Origin: DYJB01 sp963777165
GTDB lineage: Bacteria; Chloroflexota; Anaerolineae; Anaerolineales; E44-bin32
NCBI GenBank assembly: GCA_963777165.1
Contig: CAVZPO010000023.1
Coordinates: 310,001-374,000, forward strand
Direction of reading: 5' to 3'
Length of the DNA: 64,000 nt
How positions within the stretch are numbered: the first letter of the stretch is position 1; each line of letters begins with the position of its first letter. Under the pieces are notes generated by a model. The model saw only the letters and a program-made list of their open reading frames with translations. It was not told the DNA's origin and did not search any database. This document shows positions 55,956 to 64,000 of the stretch, in pieces. The position numbers and the translations under genes were made by a program.

Positions 55956-57290
55956 ATGGGACACGAGATTGAGAAGCGCGTGGTCGAGGAGAACGTCAAG
56001 TTTGTCTGCCTGCAGTTCACCGATGTGACCGGGGCGGTCAAGAGCGTCGACATCCCGGCCGGTCAGCTCGGGCGCGCCCTCGAAGATGGCGTGTGGTTCG
56101 ATGGATCATCGGTGGAAGGATTTGCTCGCATCCAGGAAAGCGACATGCGCCTGATCCTGGATCCCGAGACCTTTGCCGTGCTCCCGTGGACCCAGCCCGA
56201 GCGGCGGCGGGCGCGTGTGTTCTGCGACATCTACCGTCCGGATGGCGAGCCGTTCCCGGGAGACCCGCGCGGTGTACTCAAGCGGGTCCTCAAGCGGCTG
56301 GAGGGGCGCGGCTGGCACTTCAACGTCGGGCCGGAGCCGGAGTTCTTCCTCCTGCGGCGCAACGGTCCGGAGAGCATCCACCCCGTGCCGCACGACATCG
56401 GCGGGTACTTCGACTTCTCCGCCTCCGACGAAGCGCAGCGTGTGCGCGGCGAGCTGATGCTGGCGCTGGACGGCATGGGGCTGGAGGTCGAGATGGGCCA
56501 CCACGAGGTGGCCCTCGGCCAGCACGAGATCGACTTTCGCTTCGCCGACGCACTGCGGACGGCGGACAACGTCGTGACGCTCAAGTACACGGTCAAGGCC
56601 CTGGCCGCGCAGCACGGGCTGATCGCTACGTTCATGCCCAAACCGATCTTCGGCATCAACGGATCGGGGATGCACTGTCACCAGTCGATCTTCGATGCCA
56701 AGGGCAAGAACCTGTTCTTCGATGCGCAGGACGCTTTCAACCTGTCACCCACGGCCTACGGCTTCATCGCCGGGCAGCTGGCACATGCCCGCGGGCTGGC
56801 CGGCGTGGTTGCCCCGACGGTGAACTCGTACAAACGCATCGTGCCGGGATACGAGGCGCCGGTGTATGTTTGCTGGGCACAGATCAACCGCTCGGCGATG
56901 ATCCGCATCCCGCGCATGACCGCCGGGCGGGAGAAGTCGGTTCGGGCGGAGCTCCGCTGCCCGGATCCCTCCTGCAATCCTTACCTGGCCTTTGCCGCCA
57001 TCCTGGCGGCGGGGCTGGACGGGATCGAGAAGAAGACGGCCTGTCCGCCCCCAGTAAACAACATCAACATCTACGAAATGGACGAGGCCGAACTATCGAA
57101 GCTCAGTATTCGCCAGCTCCCAGGGTCGCTACCGGAGGCGCTGCAGGAGCTTTCGGCCGATCCCGTGTTGGTCGAAGCGCTTGGCGAGGAGGCGTTCACT
57201 GCCTTCCGGCGCGCCAAACAGGCCGAGTGGGAGGCCTACCGGATCCGCGTGATGGACTGGGAAGTGGAGAAATACCTGGAGGCCGCGTAG
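55956..57290 (+). CDS. glnA: Glutamine synthetase, type I-alpha
   Basis: 444 residues, the length of the B. subtilis-type enzyme. DGSSVEGFARIQESDM, PEPEFFLL, GHHEVALGQHEIDFRF, NGSGMHCHQS and KRIVPGYEAPVY carry the metal, Glu and ATP sites. It lacks the extra segment and the adenylylated Tyr region of the I-beta class, so feedback or protein control is expected, not adenylylation. ATG 55956 follows AGGAGGAG by 8 bases. Control may come from the structured leader/terminator before it. Confidence 0.95.
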   Translation: MGHEIEKRVVEENVKFVCLQFTDVTGAVKSVDIPAGQLGRALEDGVWFDGSSVEGFARIQESDMRLILDPETFAVLPWTQPERRRARVFCDIYRPDGEPFPGDPRGVLKRVLKRLEGRGWHFNVGPEPEFFLLRRNGPESIHPVPHDIGGYFDFSASDEAQRVRGELMLALDGMGLEVEMGHHEVALGQHEIDFRFADALRTADNVVTLKYTVKALAAQHGLIATFMPKPIFGINGSGMHCHQSIFDAKGKNLFFDAQDAFNLSPTAYGFIAGQLAHARGLAGVVAPTVNSYKRIVPGYEAPVYVCWAQINRSAMIRIPRMTAGREKSVRAELRCPDPSCNPYLAFAAILAAGLDGIEKKTACPPPVNNINIYEMDEAELSKLSIRQLPGSLPEALQELSADPVLVEALGEEAFTAFRRAKQAEWEAYRIRVMDWEVEKYLEAA

Positions 57291-57333
57291 CCTGTCAGGG
57301 AGTGTCGCCTGTCGTCGATTTGCCACGATCGAG

Positions 57334-57358
57334 CGCACGCCCTCAGGGGCGTGCGTTC
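57334..57358 (+). terminator. Terminator of glnA overlapping the ttuA end
   Basis: CGCACGCCC (57334-57342), loop TCAG, GGGCGTGCG (57347-57355), then TTC. The stop codon of ttuA on the minus strand lies in the loop, so one arm encodes its last codons. Confidence 0.6.
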
Positions 57359-58311
57359 TCGTCTGGGCCGGCCTCGGCCGCCAGGCGCGTCCGGACTGAG
57401 TCCCAGGTGCGGCAGAAGGAACACGCGTCGCCGGACGTCGTCGGCTGGCCGCAGGCGGGGCAGGGTTTCAACTCGGGGCCGGGGGCCGAGGCGGGGGCCT
57501 GCATGAAGCCCGCCTGTCGGGCCTGAAGGAACGACAGGTAGAAGGACAGCTTGATGCCGGGCCGCTCGGACTCCATGCGGCTGAGGACGTCCTTGTAATA
57601 GAGAGACGTGGCCCCGTCGGCGTGCGGGCACTCCTCATAGATGTAGTCGATGCCGCGGAGCAGGGAATACGCCGCCGTCTCGCGTTCGTACAGGCGGCAG
57701 AAGGGCTTGACCTTCCGCACGAACCCCGGCTCGGCATCGAGCACCGGGCCCTGGCGCGCCAGGTAGCCGGTTGCCCAATTCAGTGTGTTGCCGAAGAGCA
57801 CCGCCACCTCGTCGTCCAGGTTGTGGCCCGTGGCGAGAACGTCGTAGCCCAGGTCACGCGCCAGGCGGTTCATGATGTGCCGTTTCGTCAGCCCGCAAAC
57901 TGAGCACGGCTTGTGCATCCCGCGGTGGGTCAACCGGGCGGCGGTCGGGATGGAAGCGCCCAGAGTCGCCGGCACGTCGACGACGTGCAGGCGGAGGGCG
58001 TGTGCGTCGGCGAACGCGACGGCCTTCTGGCCTGAGAGGTTCGAGTATCCCGTCCCGTGATCAATGCCCAGGTTGATGTAGAACCCGTCGGCCTGGTATC
58101 CCAGCCTGCTCAGCACGTCCCACAACGCCAGCGAGTCTTTGCCTCCCGAAACGGCGACCAGAATGCGCTCTTCCCGGGTGAACATCCGGTACTTCTCGAT
58201 GAAGCGTTGAGTCTGTTCCGGGACCCACTCGAGGAAATGCTCGGCGCACAACGCCAGTCGATGCTGGCGCATATTGAGAGCGGCCTTGGCGCCGCACTTG
58301 CGGCATTTCAC
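57343..58311 (-). CDS. ttuA: TtuA-like tRNA 2-thiolation enzyme
   Basis: 322 residues. Zinc site 1 is Cys3, Cys6, Cys22, His25; PP-loop SGGKDS at 55-60; Fe-S ligands Cys136, Cys139 (PCSVCG) and Cys228 (EECPH); zinc site 2 is Cys284, Cys287, Cys297, Cys300. These match Thermus TtuA, which makes 2-thioribothymidine at tRNA position 54 for heat stability, taking sulfur from TtuB. Here the TtuB-like gene is immediately upstream, overlapping by GTGA. GTG 58311 is the start. TtcA (position 32) is less likely because the zinc pairs are present. Confidence 0.9.
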   Translation of the reverse strand: MKCRKCGAKAALNMRQHRLALCAEHFLEWVPEQTQRFIEKYRMFTREERILVAVSGGKDSLALWDVLSRLGYQADGFYINLGIDHGTGYSNLSGQKAVAFADAHALRLHVVDVPATLGASIPTAARLTHRGMHKPCSVCGLTKRHIMNRLARDLGYDVLATGHNLDDEVAVLFGNTLNWATGYLARQGPVLDAEPGFVRKVKPFCRLYERETAAYSLLRGIDYIYEECPHADGATSLYYKDVLSRMESERPGIKLSFYLSFLQARQAGFMQAPASAPGPELKPCPACGQPTTSGDACSFCRTWDSVRTRLAAEAGPDENARP

Positions 58312-58544
58312 TCGGAGAACCTGTGCGGTGGGGAGGGGGCGAGCTGCATTGCGCCGCCCGAGATGACTGCCACCAGGCGGATGCGATCGCCGTCGCGGAT
58401 GAGTTCATCATCGGTGAGCAGCTCACCGTCGCGGGTGGGCAGGACGGTGTCCGGGTTGATACCGAGCTTCTCCAGCGCATGCCGGATGGTCATGCCGGAG
58501 GAGATGGGGTAGGTCTTGTCGCGCAAGGTCAGCTCGGCGGTCAC
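58308..58544 (-). CDS. ttuB: TtuB-like ubiquitin-fold sulfur carrier with C-terminal extension
   Basis: 78 residues from GTG 58544. The beta-grasp core (TAELTLRDKTYPISSG, ALEKLGINPDTVLPTRDGELL) ends in VAVISGG at 64, where Thermus TtuB stops. Here 14 more residues follow (AMQLAPSPPHRFSE), up to the overlap with ttuA. A free terminal Gly is needed for adenylation and thiocarboxylate formation, so trimming would be required. No stop occurs nearby in the other frames. GTG 58544 has GAGG 6 bases upstream; ATG 58562 lies in the -10. Confidence 0.82.
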   Translation of the reverse strand: MTAELTLRDKTYPISSGMTIRHALEKLGINPDTVLPTRDGELLTDDELIRDGDRIRLVAVISGGAMQLAPSPPHRFSE

Positions 58545-58560
58545 AGGATGCCTCGATTGC

Positions 58561-58590
58561 ATTCTAACGGCCCGCCGTCCAAGACGTCAA
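58561..58590 (-). promoter_or_regulatory. Promoter of ttuB-ttuA
   Basis: On the minus strand TTGACG (58590-58585), an 18-base spacer and TAGAAT (58566-58561). The GTG start is 16 bases downstream, so the leader is only about 10 bases. Confidence 0.7.
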
Positions 58591-58808
58591 TTGCTGCATC
58601 GTGGACGGGAGGGCTCTGCGCCTCGGCCGAGGGATTCATGCGACGAGTCGCAGGCATTGGCGGCGGCGAGCGAACAACGCTCGGTGCCGGTTGGCGTCGA
58701 CGAAGGAGGGCCGCCGCGAGACTGTCATGCACGAAGGGACAGGTCTCGATATGCCCGATGCGCATAGCCACAACTGGACGCACCAGATGCGGTCGGACGG
58801 GGGTCCGG

Positions 58809-59735
58809 CTAACTCAGCGTTGGCGCGGCAGGGGCGGCGGGTTGGAGCTCGCTCTCGCGCTGGCGCATGGCCGCGAACGCGGCCAACGCCACCTCGATCA
58901 TCCCCGCGTCGGGCTCACGCGTGGTCAGTCGCTGGAGCGCCAGGTTAGGCGCGATCAGCGGCCTCATCCACGGCTTCGAGCTCCATCGGGCAGTCAACCG
59001 GATGTACTCGTATGCCAGCATCGCCAGCAGCGGCACGGCGATTACGCGGCTGGCCATGCGCACGCCGAAAGACATCGGCGGAAGCAAGCTGAAGAGGACG
59101 ACCGAGAAGATCACCAGTGTCAGCAGGAACGCGGTCCCGCAGCGAGTGTGCTCGCGCGGGTGTTCGGCGACGCTCTCGACGGTCAAGGGTGCACCGGCCT
59201 CGAAGGCATTGATCGTCTTGTGCTCGGCACCGTGGTAAGCAAAGACGCGTCGGATTTCCTCCATCCTGCCGACGGCCCACAGGTACGCCAGGAGCAGGCT
59301 CAGGCGGGTCACGCCCTCGACCAGGTGGGCCCATCCTGCCGCCAAGCCCAGAAATCGCTCGGCGGCCGCGGCCGCCGCCGCCGGCAGCACAAAGAACAGC
59401 GCGATGGCAAAGGTGAACGAGACGACCATCGTCGCCGCCATGTGTGCCGGTTGGATCGGGCGCTCCTCACCGGCCTGGACGTTAGCCGAGAATGCCAGGG
59501 CGCGCATTCCGAGCGCCAGCGAGTCCCATAGGATCAACAGCCCGCGCAGGAACGGCAGGCGCGCCAGTCGGCCGCGGTAGGCGGCAGGGAGGGCCTGTTC
59601 CTCGAGGACGATCCGCTGATCGGGAGCCCGCACGGCAACGGCACAGGCGCGGGCGCCGCGCATCATCACCCCCTCCAGGACGGCCTGGCCGCCGTAGTTG
59701 GGGAGTCGCTCGGCCGCCGCGCCGGAGGGCGTCAT
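58809..59735 (-). CDS. DUF1385/YqhQ-like membrane protein
   Basis: 308 residues. GGQAVLEGVMMRG at about 12-24 and FAYHGAEHKTINAFEAG at about 160-176 are the DUF1385 signatures. Four to five helices lie at 88-130 and 205-250. The function is unknown in all bacteria; YqhQ is widely conserved in Firmicutes and Thermotogae. ATG 59735 overlaps the M20 peptidase stop. The 70 bases before its stop and the 260-base gap to ttuB show no other gene. Confidence 0.85.
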   Translation of the reverse strand: MTPSGAAAERLPNYGGQAVLEGVMMRGARACAVAVRAPDQRIVLEEQALPAAYRGRLARLPFLRGLLILWDSLALGMRALAFSANVQAGEERPIQPAHMAATMVVSFTFAIALFFVLPAAAAAAAERFLGLAAGWAHLVEGVTRLSLLLAYLWAVGRMEEIRRVFAYHGAEHKTINAFEAGAPLTVESVAEHPREHTRCGTAFLLTLVIFSVVLFSLLPPMSFGVRMASRVIAVPLLAMLAYEYIRLTARWSSKPWMRPLIAPNLALQRLTTREPDAGMIEVALAAFAAMRQRESELQPAAPAAPTLS

Positions 59736-61108
59736 GCGTCCCCTGCGGCCAGAACCAGGTAGTGGATGAAGGCTTCCACGCCGCGCCGGAAGTTCGGAAG
59801 GTGCAGCTTCTCGTTCGGCGCATGCAGGTTGTCGTCCGGCAGACCGAAGCCGAGCAGCAGGCTGTCGACCCCGAGGATCTCCTGCACCAGACCCACGACG
59901 GGGATGCTGCCTCCCTGGCGGGTGAAGATCGGTTTCTTGCCCCACACCTGTTCGAGCGCACGTGTGGCGGTGCGCGCTGCGGCCGAGTCGCGTTCGACGA
60001 TCGCCGGGCGGCTGCTGGCGTGCTCCAGCAGCTCCCAGGTCACCGTGCGCGGCAGTTGCTTTTCGAGGTAGCGACCCAGCGAGCGGAGCACCTGGGCCGG
60101 ATCTTGATCGGGGACGAGGCGCATCGAGAACTTGGCCATGGCCATCGAGGGCAGAACGGTCTTCGATCCCTCTCCGGTGAATCCCGAGAGCAGGCCATTG
60201 ACATCCAGCGTTGGGCGGGCGGTGGCGCGATCGGTCGGAGCGTATGCCGCCTCGCCGCCTCCCAGAGCGGGAGCACCGGTGTGTCCCAGCCACCAGTCGT
60301 CGCTGCGACTCACCTTGCGCGCATCAGCCCGCTCCTGCCTGCTGATCGGCCGCACCTGATCGTAGAACCCGGGCAGGGTGACGCGCCCCTGCGCGTCGTG
60401 CATTCCGGCGATCACGCGGCACAGCACGTTCGCCGGATTCTCGACCGCACCGCCGAACTCTCCGGAGTGCAGATCTCCCGCCGGACCGTGGACCCGAAGT
60501 TCGAAGTAGGACAGGCCGCGCAGCGTGTACGTGATCGAGGGCACGTCGGGCGCCTGGATTCCGCCGTCGCCGTTGAGGCAATACGTGCAAGCCAGAAGGT
60601 CCTTGTGCTCCACCATGAAGCCGCGCAGGCTGGGCGACCCGATCTCTTCCTCCCCCTCCAGCATCACTTTCAGATTGACCGGGTAACCGCCGCTGTGCGC
60701 CAGAGACTCGAGCGCCTTGAGGAACGCAACCAGTTGACCCTTCATGTCCGACGCCCCGCGCGCGAACAGGTTCTCGCCCACGACGGTCGGCTCGAAGGGC
60801 GCCGTCTTCCACAGCTTGATCGGATCGGGGGGCTGGACGTCGTAGTGCCCGTAGTAGAGCAGCGTCGGCTTGTCCTTGCCGGCCTTGAGCCACTCGCCGA
60901 AGACCACGGGATGCTTCGCCGTGGGCATGATGCTTACCCGGTCGAATCCCAGGCGGCGCAGTTGATCCGCCAGCCACTTCGCCGCGCGCTGCATGTCGGC
61001 ACGATTCTCGGGCAGGGTCGAGATCGACGGGATCCGCACGATCGCCTTCAGGTCCTCGAGGAAGGCGGGCGCGTTCTGGCGAGCATAGGCGATAGCTTGT
61101 TCGATCAT
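59732..61108 (-). CDS. M20-family dipeptidase
   Basis: 458 residues. Metal-binding YYGHYDVQPPDP (His, Asp), GASDMKGQ, catalytic Glu pair in LEGEEEIGSPS, and a dimerisation lid at about 195-350. The C-terminal GSIPVV and GLPDDNLHAPNE carry further ligands. It hydrolyses dipeptides or short N-acyl amino acids in the cytosol; exact substrate unknown. It starts 27 bases after the esterase stop on the same strand and overlaps the DUF1385 gene. Confidence 0.92.
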   Translation of the reverse strand: MIEQAIAYARQNAPAFLEDLKAIVRIPSISTLPENRADMQRAAKWLADQLRRLGFDRVSIMPTAKHPVVFGEWLKAGKDKPTLLYYGHYDVQPPDPIKLWKTAPFEPTVVGENLFARGASDMKGQLVAFLKALESLAHSGGYPVNLKVMLEGEEEIGSPSLRGFMVEHKDLLACTYCLNGDGGIQAPDVPSITYTLRGLSYFELRVHGPAGDLHSGEFGGAVENPANVLCRVIAGMHDAQGRVTLPGFYDQVRPISRQERADARKVSRSDDWWLGHTGAPALGGGEAAYAPTDRATARPTLDVNGLLSGFTGEGSKTVLPSMAMAKFSMRLVPDQDPAQVLRSLGRYLEKQLPRTVTWELLEHASSRPAIVERDSAAARTATRALEQVWGKKPIFTRQGGSIPVVGLVQEILGVDSLLLGFGLPDDNLHAPNEKLHLPNFRRGVEAFIHYLVLAAGDA

Positions 61109-61135
61109 GAATGCCTCACGATGAGTGTCCCGGGC

Positions 61136-62128
61136 TCAGCCTGGCATGGCTGCGCTGAGGGCGGAGAGGGAGACGTCGTAACGATGGCGCGTGTCGCTGT
61201 GGCCGCCGTCGAATTCCTCGTAGCGATGGCGGATCCCGAGCTGGGTGAGCCTGCGGGACATCACCCGGCACCCGAGATGGATGGAGTACTCGTCATGGTT
61301 GCCGCAGTCCAGGTACAACAGACGCAGGGAGCGCAGGCTCTCGGCCTTGTTGGCCAGGCGTTCGAGGGGATCGTGTGACCGCCAGCGTCGCCAGACACGC
61401 GGGCGAAGCTCGCCGGTATACGGATCGACGGGCCAATCGAAGCCGAGCGGGTCGCCGCGGTTGGGCGAGTACGCCGCAGCCATGGCCGCCGTCTCCATCA
61501 GGCGTCGAAATGCATCGTCCTTGGGCGTAAAGGAATACGGGTCCGCCAGCGCCGCACTGACGTTGACAGACGCAAGCAGGTCAGGAAGCTGGCGCAGGTC
61601 GTCGGCGTAGATCTTGTCGAAGCCCTTGTCCCCGGAGTGATCCGCCACCAGCCCGAAGACCTGCGGGTGATCCATGGCCGCCGTCAGGGCCCCAAACCCC
61701 CCGGACGACTTCCCGGCGATGGCGCGGAAACCGCGGGCGGCGCGCGTCTTGAACCGCGTATCGACCATGCGCACGACTTCGAGCAGGTATTGCTGATAGC
61801 GGCCCGTGCCGGCGGAGTCGATGTACTGCGATCCGCCGTACCGATTGAAGCCGTCGGGCATGATGAGGACCATCGGCCGACATGCGCCCGTCTCGATCAG
61901 ACGATCCATCCGCTGCTGGATGTCTTCTTCCCACGGGCGTTGATTGAGGAACGACCGGCCGGTGCCGGAATATCCAGCCAGCAGGTAGGCCGTCGGAAAG
62001 CGCGCATCGCTGTCGTCGTAACCGGGCGGCAGATACAGCCACACCGGGCGAGTGGCCGGGTCGCCCAGCGGGTTGCCGCGCAGGGCAGCGCTCTCGAGCT
62101 CCTCCACAACCACTCGCGATACAGCCAT
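61136..62128 (-). CDS. Esterase D-type alpha/beta hydrolase
   Basis: 330 residues. YLPPGYDDSDARFPTAYLLAGYSG, nucleophile Ser in AGKSSGGFGAL and the C-terminal His in FDGGHSDTRHRYDVS match the enterochelin-esterase/esterase-D fold. No signal peptide, so cytosolic. Substrate unknown: siderophore esters, acyl sugars or S-formyl thiols are all possible. It is first in a three-gene set with the peptidase and DUF1385 genes. Confidence 0.82.
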   Translation of the reverse strand: MAVSRVVVEELESAALRGNPLGDPATRPVWLYLPPGYDDSDARFPTAYLLAGYSGTGRSFLNQRPWEEDIQQRMDRLIETGACRPMVLIMPDGFNRYGGSQYIDSAGTGRYQQYLLEVVRMVDTRFKTRAARGFRAIAGKSSGGFGALTAAMDHPQVFGLVADHSGDKGFDKIYADDLRQLPDLLASVNVSAALADPYSFTPKDDAFRRLMETAAMAAAYSPNRGDPLGFDWPVDPYTGELRPRVWRRWRSHDPLERLANKAESLRSLRLLYLDCGNHDEYSIHLGCRVMSRRLTQLGIRHRYEEFDGGHSDTRHRYDVSLSALSAAMPG

Positions 62129-62150
62129 TGGTCAGCCTCTCGGGAAGGGG

Positions 62151-62156
62151 ATTATA
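62151..62156 (-). promoter_or_regulatory. -10 box of the esterase gene
   Basis: The minus strand reads TATAAT, with TTGGCC as a possible -35 at a 16-base spacer. ATG 62128 is 22 bases downstream after GAGAGG. Confidence 0.55.
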
Positions 62157-62313
62157 ACCGTCCGGAAGCAACGGCCAAGAGCAGGGACAGCGGCACGTCC
62201 TTGAGAGAGATCCGCTTCCGTGGTAGTCTATTTGGACTATTCCACGCAGGTTTGCGTCGCCACCTGCTGAAGGGACCGCGCCCAGGCGCCGTCGTGCGCA
62301 CGCCCGAACCAGC

Positions 62314-63156
62314 ATGCTTCCGATCCCGGATCTCCCCGACCTGCGGGTCGTTTCGCTCCAATCGCTCGTGCTCCACGAACGGATGGACCCGCGCCGTGCG
62401 CCGCCCCTGGTCGAGGCGCTCCGGGCGGATGGGGTGCTCAGGAATCCGCCCATCGTTCACCCTGTCTCTCAGCGGTCGGAGCGATTCGTCGTCCTGGACG
62501 GGGCGAACCGGACGACGGCTTTCAAGTTGCTCGGGATCGCGCACATCCTCGTGCAGGTCGTCCATGCCGGGAATACCTCGGTTCAGTTGGAGACCTGGAA
62601 CCATGTGCTCTCGTGTCTGGCGCCACGAGGGCTGACCGAAGCGCTGGAACGGTTCCCGGACCTGACCATCATCGCCTCGGAGCCGGACCGGGCGGCATAC
62701 AACGTCAGCGTAGGGGCATCCCTGGCTTATGTGTCGCTGCCGGACGGTGGGGCGCTGGAAGTGGTCGGCGAAACGCGACCTCTGGACTGGCGCGTCCGGA
62801 ACCTGAACCTGCTGGTGGACGCCTACCGCGACCGCTGCCAGCTGGCGCGCACTACGGCCCGCTTTGCGAAGGGCCTGGAGCGTGTCTTCCCCGACCTTTC
62901 GGGGCTGATGGTCTTCCCACGCTTTGAGCACGAGGAAGTCCTGCAGGCGGCTACTGCCGGCTGGCTCCTGCCGGCGGGCCTCACTCGGTTCGTGATCTCG
63001 CCGCGGGCGCTGCGCTTGAACTATCCGCTCGAGCGGCTGCAATCCGACCAGCCGATGGAGACCAAGCGCGCGGAGCTCACGGCGTGGGTTCGCGAACGGG
63101 CCGAGGCGCGCCGTGTCCGGTATTATGCTGAGTCGACTTTTCTGTTCGACGAATGA
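62314..63156 (+). CDS. ParB/Srx-fold protein, SbnI/SerK-like
   Basis: 280 residues. The N-terminal 100 have LHERMDPRRAPPLVEALRADG, NPPIVHPV and VVLDGANRTTAFKLLGI, the ParB/sulfiredoxin fold seen in ParB N-domains and in free-serine kinases SbnI and SerK. The remaining part has no helix-turn-helix I can see and no Fe-S motif, which favours the SbnI/SerK type over a chromosome-partition protein. If so it would phosphorylate serine, but activity is unproven. It is divergent from the esterase gene. No clear ribosome site precedes ATG 62314. Confidence 0.6.
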   Translation: MLPIPDLPDLRVVSLQSLVLHERMDPRRAPPLVEALRADGVLRNPPIVHPVSQRSERFVVLDGANRTTAFKLLGIAHILVQVVHAGNTSVQLETWNHVLSCLAPRGLTEALERFPDLTIIASEPDRAAYNVSVGASLAYVSLPDGGALEVVGETRPLDWRVRNLNLLVDAYRDRCQLARTTARFAKGLERVFPDLSGLMVFPRFEHEEVLQAATAGWLLPAGLTRFVISPRALRLNYPLERLQSDQPMETKRAELTAWVRERAEARRVRYYAESTFLFDE

Positions 63157-63238
63157 GGCTCCCCTGAGATTCTCCCGGAGCATGCGGCGGTCCCATCCGG
63201 CGCGACTCGACGCCGATCAAGGAGTCGGAAGGTAACCG

Positions 63239-63604
63239 ATGGATATCGAATGGGCTGACGAGAAGGCAGTGCCACTACCCCCGGGTGATGTCCGGTTCCT
63301 GCGCATCACCGCCGAGCCGTACGAGGATGGGCGACGGATCAAGTTGTCCTATGAGCTGACCCCGTTCCAGAAGCGGCCGAACCTCGAGATCCGTCTGGAA
63401 GACGAGCAAGGAGGGGAGCTCGGCGCGATCTCGATCATCGAGACGATGACCCCCCGGTTCAGCCTGACGGCGCACCTGAGGTCGGACGCGCCGGCAGACG
63501 GACGCCTGCAGGTGCGTTCGGTCTTGGGGTATGACGATCAGCCCGAGGTTGACCGCGCCGTGACGCCGGTGGAGCTTGCGGAAGGCCAGTCCTACCCGGG
63601 GTGA
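63239..63604 (+). CDS. Hypothetical small beta-rich protein
   Basis: 121 residues, acidic, no Cys, no helix or signal peptide. Alternating strands (VRFLRITAEPYEDG, RIKLSYELTPFQKRPNLEIRLEDE-like pattern, FSLTAHLRSD) suggest an immunoglobulin-like or C2-like sandwich. AAGGAG and GGAAGG precede ATG 63239. I do not recognise a family. It follows the ParB-fold gene by 82 bases. Confidence 0.6.
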   Translation: MDIEWADEKAVPLPPGDVRFLRITAEPYEDGRRIKLSYELTPFQKRPNLEIRLEDEQGGELGAISIIETMTPRFSLTAHLRSDAPADGRLQVRSVLGYDDQPEVDRAVTPVELAEGQSYPG

Positions 63605-63683
63605 ACCGGATCGGCGGCTGGATTCTGGGGGCAAATGGGGCTTGGGCCACGTTTCCCACTCTCCGTCCTGAGGGGAGAAGCCC

Positions 63684-63689
63684 TATAAT
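63684..63689 (+). promoter_or_regulatory. -10 box before the MalT-like regulator
   Basis: TATAAT with no good -35. The leader of about 125 bases is very GC-rich and can form hairpins. Confidence 0.4.
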
Positions 63690-63821
63690 GACTGGACGGG
63701 TGGGCGTCGCGTCGGGGTCGGGCAGCCGCTCCCAGGCCACTCCGGGGTACGGCCCCGGCATGCGGACGCCGGCCCCCGGCGACGCCCGGACCACCGATCG
63801 AGAAGGCCAGGCTTGTAAGGG

Positions 63822-64000
63822 ATGCCTAGGCTCGATCCATTCTTCAGGCACGCGATCACGCCGCCGGCGTTCGACCAGGCGAAGCTCCACCGCGAACGCC
63901 TGGTGGACGCGTTGCACGCCAACGTCACCAGGAAGCTGATCGTCATCGCCGCGCCCTCCCGGGTACGGCAAGACCACGCTTCTGGCCGATTTCCACCATC
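63822..64000 (+). CDS. MalT/LuxR-type ATP-binding regulator, 3' end outside window, apparent +1 frameshift
   Basis: Only the first 60 codons are present. AFDQAKLHRERLVDAL and RKLIVIAAP, then in the shifted frame PPGYGKTTLLADFHH, match the start of MalT-type STAND regulators, whose P-loop binds ATP. The shift lies at CCC 63954-63956; dropping one C joins AAPPGYGKTT. ATG 63822 is the first start after an in-frame stop; AAGGG touches it, which is too close for a good ribosome site. The rest of the gene and its effector cannot be seen. Confidence 0.7.
   Translation, partial: MPRLDPFFRHAITPPAFDQAKLHRERLVDALHANVTRKLIVIAAPSRVRQDHASGRFPP

Noticed and set aside
58545..58562. ATG 58562 as ttuB start
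   Set aside because: It overlaps the TAGAAT -10 box and would be at or before the transcription start.

Overview
The window is a GC-rich, gene-dense bacterial chromosome segment with about 55 protein genes, one tRNA, no rRNA, no CRISPR array and no insertion sequence. Gene content (YfhO-type membrane proteins, archaeal-type ApgM mutase, YvcK with an N-terminal membrane anchor, VKOR, short type I-alpha glutamine synthetase, TtuA/TtuB-like tRNA thiolation, Mre plus Min genes) fits a member of the Chloroflexota, perhaps Anaerolineae-like. That placement is inference, not proof. Six genes carry what looks like a single extra base, five of them in a run of two or three identical bases, two of them essential (prfB, gltX). 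This suggests base-calling or assembly error in an environmental contig more than gene decay.

Layout. 1-5.5 kb: three overlapping genes for large polytopic membrane proteins (two YfhO-like, one GT-C-like), probably surface glycosylation. 5.6-10.1 kb: MoxR ATPase, DUF58 protein, a membrane aminopropyltransferase-like protein and a DUF1461/Lit-like membrane protein, ended by a strong terminator. 10.2-20.8 kb: a triose-phase glycolysis block: apgM and a sugar-ABC ATPase on the minus strand, then yvcK, gapA, pgk, a Ser/Thr kinase with an NHL-like C-terminus, tpiA and an HExxH membrane protein. 20.8-27.8 kb: a tight minus-strand run of seven genes: phosphoglucomutase, TatD, polyprenyl synthase, STAS antagonist, anti-sigma kinase (frameshifted), SpoIIE-type phosphatase and upp. 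27.9-30.4 kb: divergent rpsF-ssb-rpsR and a SurA-like isomerase. 30.5-36.5 kb: Rel, VKOR with a small acidic Cys protein, then minus-strand S1-domain protein, peptide-binding protein and SecG. 36.5-39.9 kb: prfB (programmed frameshift), ftsY, an Fe-S domain protein and two tiny genes. 40.1-43.9 kb: arsenic cassette arsR-permease-thioredoxin-arsC-acr3 with an ArsR-type operator over the arsR start. 44.0-53.2 kb: mreBCD-mrdA-minCDE-rodA-gltX-tRNA-Gln on the minus strand. 53.3-57.3 kb: DUF1801, tilS, a putative structured RNA of about 340 nt, and glnA. 57.3-62.1 kb: TtuA, TtuB-like carrier, YqhQ-like protein, M20 peptidase and esterase. 62.3-64 kb: ParB/SbnI-fold protein, a small unknown protein and the truncated start of a MalT-like regulator.

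Promoters are readable in many gaps. Several use an extended -10 (TGnTATAAT) with no clear -35, and two genes (yvcK, ftsY) have the start codon 7 bases after the -10, suggesting leaderless mRNAs. The most interesting leads are the orphan structured RNA before glnA and the TtuB-like carrier whose diglycine is masked by a 14-residue tail.
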